A DNA stretch of 8,627 nucleotides, from assembly GCA_028684405.1 (NCBI GenBank), contig JAQUGA010000051.1:4508-13134 (forward strand), in the 5' to 3' direction. The position numbers were made by a program, and so were the translations under genes. Source of the DNA: Bacteroidales bacterium (GTDB lineage Bacteria > Bacteroidota > Bacteroidia > Bacteroidales > WCHB1-69). This document shows positions 1 through 6,178 of this stretch, piece by piece. The notes under the pieces were generated by a model. The model made no database searches and was not told where the DNA came from. It saw nothing but the letters and a program-made list of their open reading frames with translations. How positions within the stretch are numbered: position 1 is the first letter of the stretch; every line of letters starts with the position of its first letter.

Positions 1-678
1 AACATCTGCTAAATCCATTACATAAACGAAATCTCGTAATTGTTTTCCATCTTCATAATTTGGATTATGCGATTTGAAAAGTCTCAAAAAACCATTTTCA
101 TATATCTGTTTTTCAGCATGATATATCACAGATGCCATTCTGTTTTTATGATATTCGTTGGGTCCATATACATTAAAAAACTTAAATCCGGCCCAAAAAG
201 GTGGCAAAATTGTTTGACTCAGAACCCATTTATCAAAATCATTTTTGGAATCACCATATGGATTCAATGGTTTTAATTGAGGAATAATTTCATGTGAATC
301 TTCAAAACCAAATTCACCCATCCCATAAGTTGCAGCAGAAGAAGCATATATAAAAGGAATAGCATTTTCGACAGCGATATTCCAAATCATTTTACTATAA
401 TTCAAATTGAGCTTATTAAAAACTTCAACATCAAACTCAGAAGTATCGGTTCGTGCTCCAATATGTATAATAAAATCAATTTTTGAAGCATTTTGTTGAG
501 CCCAATTTTCGAAACAATTTCGACTCACTTTAGCACGACATTTTTTATCAGAATGATTTGGAATCTTATCTTGCTTAGTAAAATCATCCACTAAAACCAA
601 GTCATCGATTCCTTTCTCATTTAACTTTTGAACAATCACACTTCCTATAAATCCAGCAGCACCCGTAATTACTATCAT
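1..678 (-). CDS. hldD: ADP-L-glycero-D-manno-heptose 6-epimerase, C-terminus cut off by window edge
   Basis: NAD(P)-dependent short-chain dehydrogenase-type epimerase that converts ADP-D-glycero-D-manno-heptose to the L-glycero form used as heptose donor in lipopolysaccharide inner core; cytoplasmic. I translated 226 residues from the ATG at 676-678. Visible are the Rossmann nucleotide motif GAAGFIGS (residues 6-13), an acidic VDDF stretch ending beta-2 (30-33), ASSAATYG (112-119) with the catalytic Ser/Thr region, the YxxxK pair as YGDSK (Tyr141, Lys145), FFNVYGP (167-173), HKNRMAS (177-183) and LRDFVYV near residue 217. These match E. coli HldD in order and spacing, and the family is about 310-320 residues long, so roughly 90 residues lie beyond the left edge. 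It is the third gene of a minus-strand cluster, starting 13 bp after mqnD; a possible internal -7 element lies in the end of mqnD. No damage is seen. Family assignment is strong; substrate is inferred from similarity. Confidence 0.93.
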   Translation of the reverse strand, partial: MIVITGAAGFIGSVIVQKLNEKGIDDLVLVDDFTKQDKIPNHSDKKCRAKVSRNCFENWAQQNASKIDFIIHIGARTDTSEFDVEVFNKLNLNYSKMIWNIAVENAIPFIYASSAATYGMGEFGFEDSHEIIPQLKPLNPYGDSKNDFDKWVLSQTILPPFWAGFKFFNVYGPNEYHKNRMASVIYHAEKQIYENGFLRLFKSHNPNYEDGKQLRDFVYVMDLADV

Positions 679-691
679 TTTTCGTTTTTAT

Positions 692-1507
692 TTAGCGAAC
701 AAAAGTACAATTATTTTTGAAAGATTCCTCATTAATAAGTTTCATTATTGCAAGTTTTCCTTGTTCGGAAATTCTTTTTGTCTCATCATTCACATATAAA
801 GAGATGTGTTTTTTGGCAATTGAATATTCCATGGTTTGTGCAAACTGCATTACAAACTTCATGGCATCATCACGCTGATCATGTGCATATAAAACACTTT
901 CTGTCAACGCATTATCTAAAAATAATTGAGATTTTAAATCCCATTTTTTATGAATTAAAAAGCAGCCCAATGGAATGGGCAAAGAGGTTTCTGAATGCCA
1001 TTTTTGACCTAAATCGGTCAATTCTACCAAGCCTTTATTCTGAAACGTAAAACGATTTTCATGAATAATCAATCCCGCATCAATAAAACCACCAACAATG
1101 GCCTCTTCGATATCGGAAAACAGCATTTCGACAAACTCGAACGAATCTCCATAATATCGTTTAAACAGCTTAAAAGCGGTTGTGTTTTTGCCAGGAATCG
1201 CAATTTTTGTGGAACTTGACAACTCGATATCTTTTGATTTTGCAATGAGCAAAGGTCCACAATTGAACCCCAGGGCGGCACCACTTGTGAGCACGTTGTA
1301 GAGATGACAAAGCTGTGGCAATATGGCGCTACTTACTTTAATAATATCCGCTTTTCCCTCCAATGCAATTTCGTTCAATTGGCGAATGTCGAAATAGTGA
1401 GGTTCTATTTTAAAATTATCCAGATTAACTTTCTGATTGATAAGCCCATAACTCACAAAAGTATCGTTTGGACAGGTCGAAATATAGAATTGAATTTTAG
1501 AGTTCAT
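692..1507 (-). CDS. mqnD: 1,4-dihydroxy-6-naphthoate synthase (futalosine pathway)
   Basis: MqnD converts cyclic dehypoxanthinyl futalosine to 1,4-dihydroxy-6-naphthoate, a late step of futalosine-dependent menaquinone synthesis; soluble, with a periplasmic-binding-protein-like two-domain fold. Of 271 residues, the family hallmarks are present: STCPNDTF (10-17) near the N-terminus, LNEIALEGKADIIKVS (44-59), the glycine-rich SGAALGFNCGPLLIA (75-89), PGKNTTA (105-111), IIHE (147-150) whose His149 matches the histidine proposed as catalytic in the Thermus enzyme, SLPIPLGC (175-182), and LYVNDETKRISEQG (237-250). Length is normal for the family. The ATG at 1505-1507 overlaps the end of mqnB by 11 bp, which suggests translational coupling and the same transcript. 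Together with mqnB this makes the futalosine route, not the classical Men route, the likely menaquinone pathway of this organism; MqnA, MqnC and MqnE are not in the window. Confidence 0.93.
   Translation of the reverse strand: MNSKIQFYISTCPNDTFVSYGLINQKVNLDNFKIEPHYFDIRQLNEIALEGKADIIKVSSAILPQLCHLYNVLTSGAALGFNCGPLLIAKSKDIELSSSTKIAIPGKNTTAFKLFKRYYGDSFEFVEMLFSDIEEAIVGGFIDAGLIIHENRFTFQNKGLVELTDLGQKWHSETSLPIPLGCFLIHKKWDLKSQLFLDNALTESVLYAHDQRDDAMKFVMQFAQTMEYSIAKKHISLYVNDETKRISEQGKLAIMKLINEESFKNNCTFVR
700..707 (-). promoter_or_regulatory. possible internal -7 element for hldD
   Basis: On the minus strand this reads TACTTTTG, matching the Bacteroidota TAnnTTTG -7 consensus, 21 nt before the hldD ATG and inside the last codons of mqnD. 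No TTTG -33 element is seen at the right distance, so it may be chance in AT-rich DNA; hldD may simply be read through from mqnB-mqnD. Confidence 0.3.
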
Positions 1508-2132
1508 GACAAAAATCTATAATAAAACGGTTTAAATTTTGGATGGCCAAATCTTTTTTCCAACGAGAAGTATTTCTATGCTCAACATAATTAGAAACGG
1601 CACGAATTTGCAAAGCAGGAACAGAAAAACCAGATGTGACCATGAAAAAAGAGGCTCCTTCCATGCTTTCGAAAGCGCGAGGATGCTGTTTTTGTATATA
1701 ATCGACCCAATACGAATCGCCGTGACAAACATTTGCAGTAATTCCCTCTCCTTTGGGCAATTGGCTCAAAAATGAATTTTGAAAATCTGAACAAGAATTC
1801 CACGAAACAATCTGTTTATTTTCAATCATAAAATCGTTAAATGGAATAAATCCATCATTTGAAGAGGCTCCGAGGTCGATAATTTGGTCGTTCACAATAT
1901 TTATCAAGCTTCCCAATTCGACACTTTGCGAAACGCTTCCACACAAACCAACTTGCATCACCAAGTCAAAAGTTTCGTTTTGCAATTTACGCATCAAATA
2001 AAAAGCTGAGTGCAGCTGTCCCATGCCTGTTACCAGAAATTGTAAATCATGATTTTGCATCTTATTTTCAAGAAAAAAAAATCTCGATTCAGCAATTTCT
2101 TTTTCGGTAGCAGAAACAATTAGAATCTTCAT
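1497..2132 (-). CDS. mqnB: futalosine hydrolase
   Basis: Nucleosidase of the MTA/SAH nucleosidase (PNP/UDP) family that removes the base (hypoxanthine) from futalosine, giving dehypoxanthinyl futalosine for menaquinone synthesis; cytoplasmic. The 211 residues show VTGMGQLHSA (34-43) and VGLCGS (61-66), the two phosphorylase-family glycine motifs; ESMEGASFF (155-163) with the ribose-binding Met-Glu pair (Glu158); and QIRAVSNYVEHRN (175-187). The last motif has Asn181 where MTA nucleosidases carry the catalytic Asp of their SDxA motif; an SNxVE form is what I expect of futalosine hydrolases, and it helps separate the two. The adjacent mqnD makes the assignment much firmer. The start is the ATG at 2130-2132, 17 nt downstream of a TAnnTTTG -7 element, so it is likely the first gene of an mqnB-mqnD-hldD unit. 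The alternative, a general MTA/SAH nucleosidase, is unlikely given that replacement and the neighbour. Confidence 0.9.
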   Translation of the reverse strand: MKILIVSATEKEIAESRFFFLENKMQNHDLQFLVTGMGQLHSAFYLMRKLQNETFDLVMQVGLCGSVSQSVELGSLINIVNDQIIDLGASSNDGFIPFNDFMIENKQIVSWNSCSDFQNSFLSQLPKGEGITANVCHGDSYWVDYIQKQHPRAFESMEGASFFMVTSGFSVPALQIRAVSNYVEHRNTSRWKKDLAIQNLNRFIIDFCHEL

Positions 2133-2149
2133 ATCAGAGTTTTATTGTG

Positions 2150-2157
2150 CAAAAATA
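2150..2157 (-). promoter_or_regulatory. -7 element of the mqnB-mqnD(-hldD) unit
   Basis: On the minus strand this reads TATTTTTG (TAnnTTTG type), with 17 nt to the mqnB ATG, implying a very short leader. It directly abuts the T-tract of the arsR terminator. No good -33 TTTG is visible. Confidence 0.5.
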
Positions 2158-2186
2158 AAAAAAAGCTATCGATGACAGCTTTTTTT
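2158..2186 (-). terminator. intrinsic terminator of the arsR-family gene
   Basis: On the minus strand the transcript would form AAAAAAGCTGTC / GATAGCTTTTTT around a 3-nt loop (ATC): a core stem of 7 pairs with one G-U, extended by A-U pairs, then a run of U (complement of the A-run 2157-2164). It lies about 24 nt past the arsR stop and just upstream of the mqnB promoter, insulating the two units. The A-run on the other side makes it nearly symmetrical, but no plus-strand gene ends here. Confidence 0.72.
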
Positions 2187-2209
2187 CTATACTATTTTAT
2201 TGGAAATAT

Positions 2210-2509
2210 CTATGCTTGTTCACCACAGCGGTTTATACAATCGATTAGCTTATTTACATTATCCGTTTTTAGGGAATAAAATATTTTTTTTCCATTGCGA
2301 CGAGCAGACAACATACCTTTTCCTTTTAATATATTTAAATGATGAGATGCAGCCGCTTGTTCAATGGATAAACGAGTATAAATTTCGGTAACGCTCAAAC
2401 GCGTCTCTTCAGAAAGCATGGTTAAAATAGCAATTCTTACAGGATGTGCAATAGCCCGTAACTTACTAGCTGCTACATCTAATCTTTCAAGATTAATAAT
2501 TTCTTTCAT
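2210..2509 (-). CDS. ArsR/SmtB-family winged-helix transcriptional regulator
   Basis: Small dimeric DNA-binding repressor of the ArsR/SmtB family, 99 residues, normal length. KLRAIAHPVRIAIL (16-29) is the conserved family opening; the helix-turn-helix runs about 39-66, with QAAASHHLNILKGKG (51-65) as recognition helix; the beta-hairpin wing is ARRNGKKIFYSL (69-80). The C-terminal helix ends in DCINRC with Cys91 and Cys95, a spaced pair that could bind metal or respond to thiol chemistry; the classical ELCV(G)D metal box of ArsR/SmtB alpha-3 is absent here (the equivalent region reads SVTEIYTRL). It is transcribed alone: a hairpin terminator lies about 24 bp beyond the stop, and its own -7 element is about 57 bp upstream of the start, overlapped or bordered by an inverted repeat that may be its operator. 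The inducer is unknown. A heavy-metal-binding protein is encoded about 6 kb away; a link is only a guess. Confidence 0.88.
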   Translation of the reverse strand: MKEIINLERLDVAASKLRAIAHPVRIAILTMLSEETRLSVTEIYTRLSIEQAAASHHLNILKGKGMLSARRNGKKIFYSLKTDNVNKLIDCINRCGEQA

Positions 2510-2565
2510 GGTGTGTGTTTTTAATATTTAATCTATATAACTTTTCTTAATTTAATATATCTTGA

Positions 2566-2573
2566 CAAAGATA
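2566..2573 (-). promoter_or_regulatory. -7 element of the arsR-family gene
   Basis: On the minus strand this reads TATCTTTG, an exact TAnnTTTG match, 56 nt before the arsR ATG, predicting a leader of about 50 nt. The -33 position would fall inside the inverted repeat at 2587-2614, which would suit repression by a bound dimer. Confidence 0.5.
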
Positions 2574-2586
2574 AAAAAAACATTTC

Positions 2587-2614
2587 AAATAATACACATT
2601 ATCATGTATTATTT
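2587..2614. promoter_or_regulatory. inverted repeat, candidate operator for the ArsR-family regulator
   Basis: AAATAATACA (2587-2596) and TGTATTATTT (2605-2614) are perfect 10-bp reverse complements separated by 8 nt (CATTATCA). Two-fold symmetric AT-rich sites of this size are typical targets of ArsR/SmtB dimers, and the site covers the expected -33 region of the arsR promoter. Binding is inferred from position and symmetry only; AT-rich DNA yields some palindromes by chance. Confidence 0.45.
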
Positions 2615-2748
2615 TGAGACATAAATTTAAGACACATAACCAGCTGTATAACAAATATTTGAACTTGTTTTAGCTCATATAGATCAAGGATATGCAGTAA
2701 TTATTTAAGACTTATTAACAATTCTTGAGGAATTAAATTCAACAACAA

Positions 2749-2816
2749 TGACACACTTTAACTTTACTTTGATTTATTTTACAAATAATTGACACAATTT
2801 TACTTGATTTGCTTAA
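2749..2816. repeat. imperfect direct repeat in the arsR-MORN intergenic region
   Basis: TGACACA at 2749-2755 and again at 2790-2796, 41 bp apart, each followed by a similar stretch (TTTACTTTGATTT after the first, TTTTACTTGATTT after the second). Copies differ by small gaps. No function can be assigned. Confidence 0.35.
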
Positions 2817-2909
2817 TGTTAAAACATCTTTCGTATTATAATTTATGAGCAGGGAAAAAGAAACAATAATATCTTCACGACTTAGCATAAATAAATCAAA
2901 GTTATTTTC

Positions 2910-2917
2910 TATTTTTG
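2910..2917 (+). promoter_or_regulatory. -7 element of the MORN-repeat gene
   Basis: TATTTTTG matches TAnnTTTG, with 21 nt to the ATG at 2939. It would place transcription start around 2922-2925, downstream of the alternative in-frame TTG at 2915, and so decides the start codon. No -33 TTTG is seen. Confidence 0.5.
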
Positions 2918-2938
2918 CAATATAATAAAATCAATTGC

Positions 2939-4279
2939 ATGAAAAATTTAGCTGTTTTATTGTTCCTTATTTTAAGCATTGGAAGTCAATCGCAAACCCT
3001 TGTTACCAATACCTGGCTCAACGGAAACAAAAGAAGCGAAGGATACGCCCTTGAAGGCAAAGAGACTGGCAAATGGACATTTTGGTACACAGGTGGGCAA
3101 AAATACTCTGAAGGCTTGTACGATAACGGAGTTCCAACTGGGGAATGGAAATATTGGCATGACAACGGCCAACTCATGTGTGAATATATTGAAATGAATG
3201 GGATTTATAAAAGTTGGCATAACAACGGAGCCAAAGAATCTGAGGGCATGAGGATTAACAATCTGAAAAGCGGGAAATGGACTTTTTGGCATACCAACAA
3301 TCAAATTGCAAGAACTGCTACATTTGTAGATGACAAATTGGAAGGTGAAGTAATTGAGTATCACGAAAACGGAAACAAGTCTTTTCAAGGTGTTTATGCC
3401 AATGATAAATTAGAATCTTACGCATATTGGTGGTATCCGAATGGAAATTTGGAAATGGAAGGAAAATCAAAGAACAATCTTCAAGACAGTATTTGGGTAT
3501 ATTATCACGAGAATGGAAAAATGGCCAGCAAAGGATCTTTTGTGGAAGGGCAACTTCATGGTCATTGGAATTATTATTATGAAAATGGAAAAATCTGGCG
3601 CCAAGGAGAATATAACAAGGGAGCTCGTACAAAAATTTGGCAAGCATTTTTTGAAAATGGAATAAAGCAAAGAGAAGGTGCTTTTGCAAACGATAGCGAA
3701 AACGGATTGTGGACTCAATGGTATAGCAACGGCAATTTGCAAGACAGAGGCAATTTCAGAATGGGATTGATGGATGGCGAATGGTCGGGTTGGTATTTTG
3801 AAGGACAGAAAAAATATCACACTCAATATGTTAATGGGCTTAAAAATGGAAAACACACGTATTGGTATCAAAATGGTCGTAAAAAAGAAGAAGGAAGATA
3901 CAAGGACAATCATAAGGAAGGAAACTGGACAGAATGGTCAGAACTTGGGAAAAAACTAAATAGTGGCCCCTACAAGCTTGGAAAAAAACATGGCAAATGG
4001 GTGTTTTACGATAAATATGGAGCCAAAATGAGAGATCAGATTTTTATTAACGAAAAACCCAATGGGAAATGGACTGAATATTATCCCAACGGAAAAAAAG
4101 CCAGTGAAGGATTATTTATAAATCGCGTAAAAGAAGGCATTTGGACAAATTGGGACGCAAAAGGCAATGTTGTATTGCAGGTAGAATATCGAAGTGGACT
4201 AAAAATCAGAACCATAAAAGATGCAGCCAGCGAAAAAGACAAAAAAACAAAAAAACCAACCACTACAAAACCATTTTAA
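2939..4279 (+). CDS. exported MORN-repeat (MORN_2/YwqK-like) protein, 17 units
   Basis: Predicted secreted or periplasmic repeat protein of unknown function. Residues 1-19 form a signal peptide (Lys2, then a hydrophobic core AVLLFLILSIG) with no lipobox cysteine, so it is probably cleaved by signal peptidase I. Residues 22 to about 421 are 17 MORN-variant units of the type WxxWYxNGxxxxEGxYxxGxxxGx, with a 24-residue period broken only by unit 3 (20 residues). A Lys/Thr-rich tail (about 427-446) closes the protein. Such repeats stack as beta-hairpins and usually act as binding or scaffold surfaces; some relatives are annotated as YwqK-type antitoxins, but no toxin partner is visible and the signal peptide argues against that role. 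I chose the ATG at 2939 over the in-frame TTG at 2915 because the signal peptide begins there and a -7 element covers 2910-2917, putting transcription start after the TTG. It is monocistronic, with no clear hairpin terminator behind it. Confidence 0.9.
   Translation: MKNLAVLLFLILSIGSQSQTLVTNTWLNGNKRSEGYALEGKETGKWTFWYTGGQKYSEGLYDNGVPTGEWKYWHDNGQLMCEYIEMNGIYKSWHNNGAKESEGMRINNLKSGKWTFWHTNNQIARTATFVDDKLEGEVIEYHENGNKSFQGVYANDKLESYAYWWYPNGNLEMEGKSKNNLQDSIWVYYHENGKMASKGSFVEGQLHGHWNYYYENGKIWRQGEYNKGARTKIWQAFFENGIKQREGAFANDSENGLWTQWYSNGNLQDRGNFRMGLMDGEWSGWYFEGQKKYHTQYVNGLKNGKHTYWYQNGRKKEEGRYKDNHKEGNWTEWSELGKKLNSGPYKLGKKHGKWVFYDKYGAKMRDQIFINEKPNGKWTEYYPNGKKASEGLFINRVKEGIWTNWDAKGNVVLQVEYRSGLKIRTIKDAASEKDKKTKKPTTTKPF
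3002..4201 (+). repeat. coding tandem array of 17 MORN-like units, 72-bp period
   Basis: Within the exported protein, units begin at residues 22, 46, 70, 90, 114, 138, 162, 186, 210, 234, 258, 282, 306, 330, 354, 378 and 402. Every step is 24 residues (72 bp) except unit 3, which is 20 residues (a 12-bp shortening in its second half). The commonest fixed positions are Trp/aromatic at 1 and 4, aromatic at 5, Asn-Gly at 7-8, Glu-Gly at 13-14, aromatic at 16 and Gly at 23. DNA copies have diverged well beyond recognisable identity, so this is an old array rather than a recent slippage product. Confidence 0.9.
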
Positions 4280-4500
4280 ATATTAATAAGCTATAGTGCT
4301 TCTAGTTTTACTTTTTGTAATCCAAATTTTAAATTCATATTTACAAGAAAGGTCGAAAACATGTATTTATGATAAATAAAAAACATCATCTACATCACAA
4401 TGAAGACCTTAAGAAAAAAGGGCAAATAAAAAATTAGAAAAGAAACACTTTTTAACCAACTTTTATAAACACAAAACTGCAATCAATTAGTAAATAATTG

Positions 4501-4508
4501 TAACTTTG
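4501..4508 (+). promoter_or_regulatory. -7 element of the degenerate adenylation-like gene
   Basis: TAACTTTG matches TAnnTTTG, 29 nt before the ATG at 4538, implying a leader of about 22-25 nt. No convincing -33 element. Confidence 0.5.
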
Positions 4509-4537
4509 CTGATCATAGTTATAACAATTCTGAAAAT

Positions 4538-6064
4538 ATGACAACCGACATTCTAAGCAATATTCATAAAAAGAACTATAACAATGCATTATGCATAAAT
4601 AATGAATTTTACACATACAGAGATCTTGCAATAATTGCAGCAAAAATTCAAAACGAAATAAAAACAAATTATCCCTTTGAAAGAGTTTTTGGTGTTGCCT
4701 TTGAAGACGACATCAATACTTATGCAAGCGTTATTGCAATATGGTCGAGTGGAAAAGCATATTGCCTTTTAAACCCTGATGGAAATCGCGAAGACAATTA
4801 TGAACTCATTCAAAAAACAGGTTGTAGTGTTATTTTTAATTCAAGCTACATTCTCTCAAAAGCTTTGGACTTTACCGACCAGTATACCATTATTAATCCC
4901 AATGAAATTCCAGCAACAGATACAAATCTCAGAATAGCTTTTGGCAGTTATAATATTTTTCTATTTACGCAATATAAAAATGGACAAACATCATCGGAAT
5001 TAATTCAATTTAGATGGGAAGATGTTGTAAACGCTATAGAAAACATCAAAAAGACAAACATTTCGCTTAACTCAAAAGGAAGAGTTCTCTCCTTTTTTAG
5101 TTTTTCTCATAATTTATCTGTTTTCTCATTTTTAATCTCCATTAAAGCGGGTGCTTGTTTTTATTCGATTCCAAACAAAAAGAACAGAGCTTTTATCACC
5201 TTTTCGATGGTTGAAGAATACAGCATAACACACGCATTTACAACTCCTCACGCCGTTAAAATGCTGGAACCTTTTTTTTATGACATTCCCCTCTCTTCAC
5301 TTCATTATCTCATTGTAACAGGCGATATTCTTCCCGTTAAACATGCTCAAAATCTTCAAAAATGTGCACCAAATGCAGTTTTATACAACACCAGCAGTTC
5401 TCCTTTTATATTCGGAATAACAGCTGCCATTGAAATTGATGAATCGTCAAAACTTCATTCATTTAATGGACTTGTGAGTTTCGGATATCCGCTTAATAAT
5501 ATAAAATACAGAACATTAAGTCCCGACAAGAGTATACTAAACACAGGTGAGATTGGCGAATTATACATTCAAAACACGGCTGTTGAATACAGTACTATTT
5601 ACAATAATGAGAACAATCTTTTGGACGATAATTCAAAGAACAAAATATCAGAACAAAATCTTGACAATCACTATCTATACAAAACAGGAGCCGTGGGTTA
5701 TATAAATGACGACAACGCAATTATTCCGGTTGCAAATATTTATCAAAAAATAAATATGAATGGAATTCTAGTTGATTTAAGTCTCCTTGAAAAACATGCC
5801 GTCGAATCCTCTAATTCAAAGGAAGTGATAGCTGTTACCTATAATAACTTTTTTGGCTTTGACGAGATCCATCTGTTTATCCAAAATTTATCAATGGACA
5901 CAAGTTTGATTTTTCAACATCTAAGAAATAATATTCCGGAGTATTTACTTCCTCAACAAATTCATAACATTGACCAAATTCCAATCAATGAAGATTGTTT
6001 GGTCGATTATCCTGAATTGCTCAGAATTATAAGAGGAAATTCAGTGGCGTTTTTTACAAAATAG
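4538..6064 (+). CDS. degenerate ANL-superfamily (DltA/NRPS adenylation-like) protein, probable pseudoenzyme
   Basis: A 508-residue cytoplasmic protein of normal length for an AMP-forming adenylation enzyme, collinear with DltA over its whole length. Scaffold motifs are kept: FYTYRDL (24-30, A1), SSGKAYCLLNPD (70-81, A2), FSFSHNLSVFSF (187-198, A4), VTGDILPV (260-267), TGEIGELYI (336-344), YLYKTG (379-384, A7). The catalytic residues are not: the Ser/Thr/Gly/Lys ATP loop (A3) reads FTQYKNGQTSSE (143-154); NTYGPTE (A5) reads NTSSSPF (284-290), losing the Glu; the ribose-binding Asp of YxTGD is Ala385; the GRxD hinge of A8 reads ANIY (399-402); and the A10 lysine is Leu488, in an ungapped match to DltA. 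ATP-dependent adenylation is therefore unlikely. The frame is open throughout, so it looks maintained. A -7 element at 4501-4508 gives a short leader before ATG 4538. The 258 bp before the gene otherwise show nothing. No carrier protein, NRPS or dlt gene adjoins it. Role unknown. Confidence 0.75.
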   Translation: MTTDILSNIHKKNYNNALCINNEFYTYRDLAIIAAKIQNEIKTNYPFERVFGVAFEDDINTYASVIAIWSSGKAYCLLNPDGNREDNYELIQKTGCSVIFNSSYILSKALDFTDQYTIINPNEIPATDTNLRIAFGSYNIFLFTQYKNGQTSSELIQFRWEDVVNAIENIKKTNISLNSKGRVLSFFSFSHNLSVFSFLISIKAGACFYSIPNKKNRAFITFSMVEEYSITHAFTTPHAVKMLEPFFYDIPLSSLHYLIVTGDILPVKHAQNLQKCAPNAVLYNTSSSPFIFGITAAIEIDESSKLHSFNGLVSFGYPLNNIKYRTLSPDKSILNTGEIGELYIQNTAVEYSTIYNNENNLLDDNSKNKISEQNLDNHYLYKTGAVGYINDDNAIIPVANIYQKINMNGILVDLSLLEKHAVESSNSKEVIAVTYNNFFGFDEIHLFIQNLSMDTSLIFQHLRNNIPEYLLPQQIHNIDQIPINEDCLVDYPELLRIIRGNSVAFFTK

Positions 6065-6178
6065 ATATTACAGCTCACACTGTATGCTTTTCGCCCATTT
6101 TTTTGATTGTTTATCTATTATTTCCTGTTGAGAGTGATTAAAAAACTTTAATTTTCAAGTTCCACGAACAAATTCTTG

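Larger units (their letters stand above)
2510..2938. other. 429-bp gene-free regulatory region between divergent arsR-family and MORN genes
   Basis: Very AT-rich and without a convincing gene. It holds the arsR -7 element, a 10-bp inverted repeat, an imperfect direct repeat and the MORN-gene -7 element, described separately. The only ATG frame of note (2845-2925, 26 codons) runs through the MORN promoter and has no other support. Roughly 2620-2740 shows nothing I can name beyond a short palindrome, CAAATATTTG, at 2652-2661. Confidence 0.6.

Noticed and set aside
40..276. Plus-strand frame of 78 codons at the left edge.
   Set aside because: It is antisense to the well-conserved hldD coding sequence and resembles no family.
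748..1050. Plus-strand frame of 100 codons.
   Set aside because: Antisense shadow of mqnD, which has all its family motifs in the other frame.
2845..2925. 26-codon ATG frame upstream of the MORN gene.
   Set aside because: No known small protein is recognised, it runs through the promoter of the next gene, and a frame this short is expected by chance.
2915..2938. TTG start at 2915 adding eight residues to the MORN protein.
   Set aside because: It would put MQYNKINC before a normal signal peptide and overlaps the -7 element, so it would lie upstream of the predicted transcript start.
2972..3913. Long minus-strand open frames (138, 123 and 148 codons) opposite the MORN gene.
   Set aside because: They lie antisense to a clear signal-peptide plus repeat protein; the repeat composition keeps the antisense frames open, and their products show no recognisable domain.
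2939..4279. Annotation as a YwqK-type antitoxin of a toxin-antitoxin pair.
   Set aside because: It has a signal peptide and no adjacent toxin-like gene; the antitoxin label rests only on the shared repeat type.
4290..4320. Possible terminator after the MORN gene (AAGC-TATAGT-GCTT followed by T-rich DNA).
   Set aside because: The stem has only 4 bp and the T-tracts are broken; too weak to call.
4538..6064. Annotation as an active D-alanine-carrier ligase (dltA) or NRPS adenylation module.
   Set aside because: The ATP loop, A5 Glu, A7 Asp, A8 hinge and A10 Lys are all substituted, and no carrier protein or dltB-like gene is present.
6069..6104. Possible terminator after the adenylation-like gene (TACAG-CTCACA-CTGTA and a T7 run).
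   Set aside because: The 5-bp stem and the T-run are separated by about 13 nt, unlike an intrinsic terminator.
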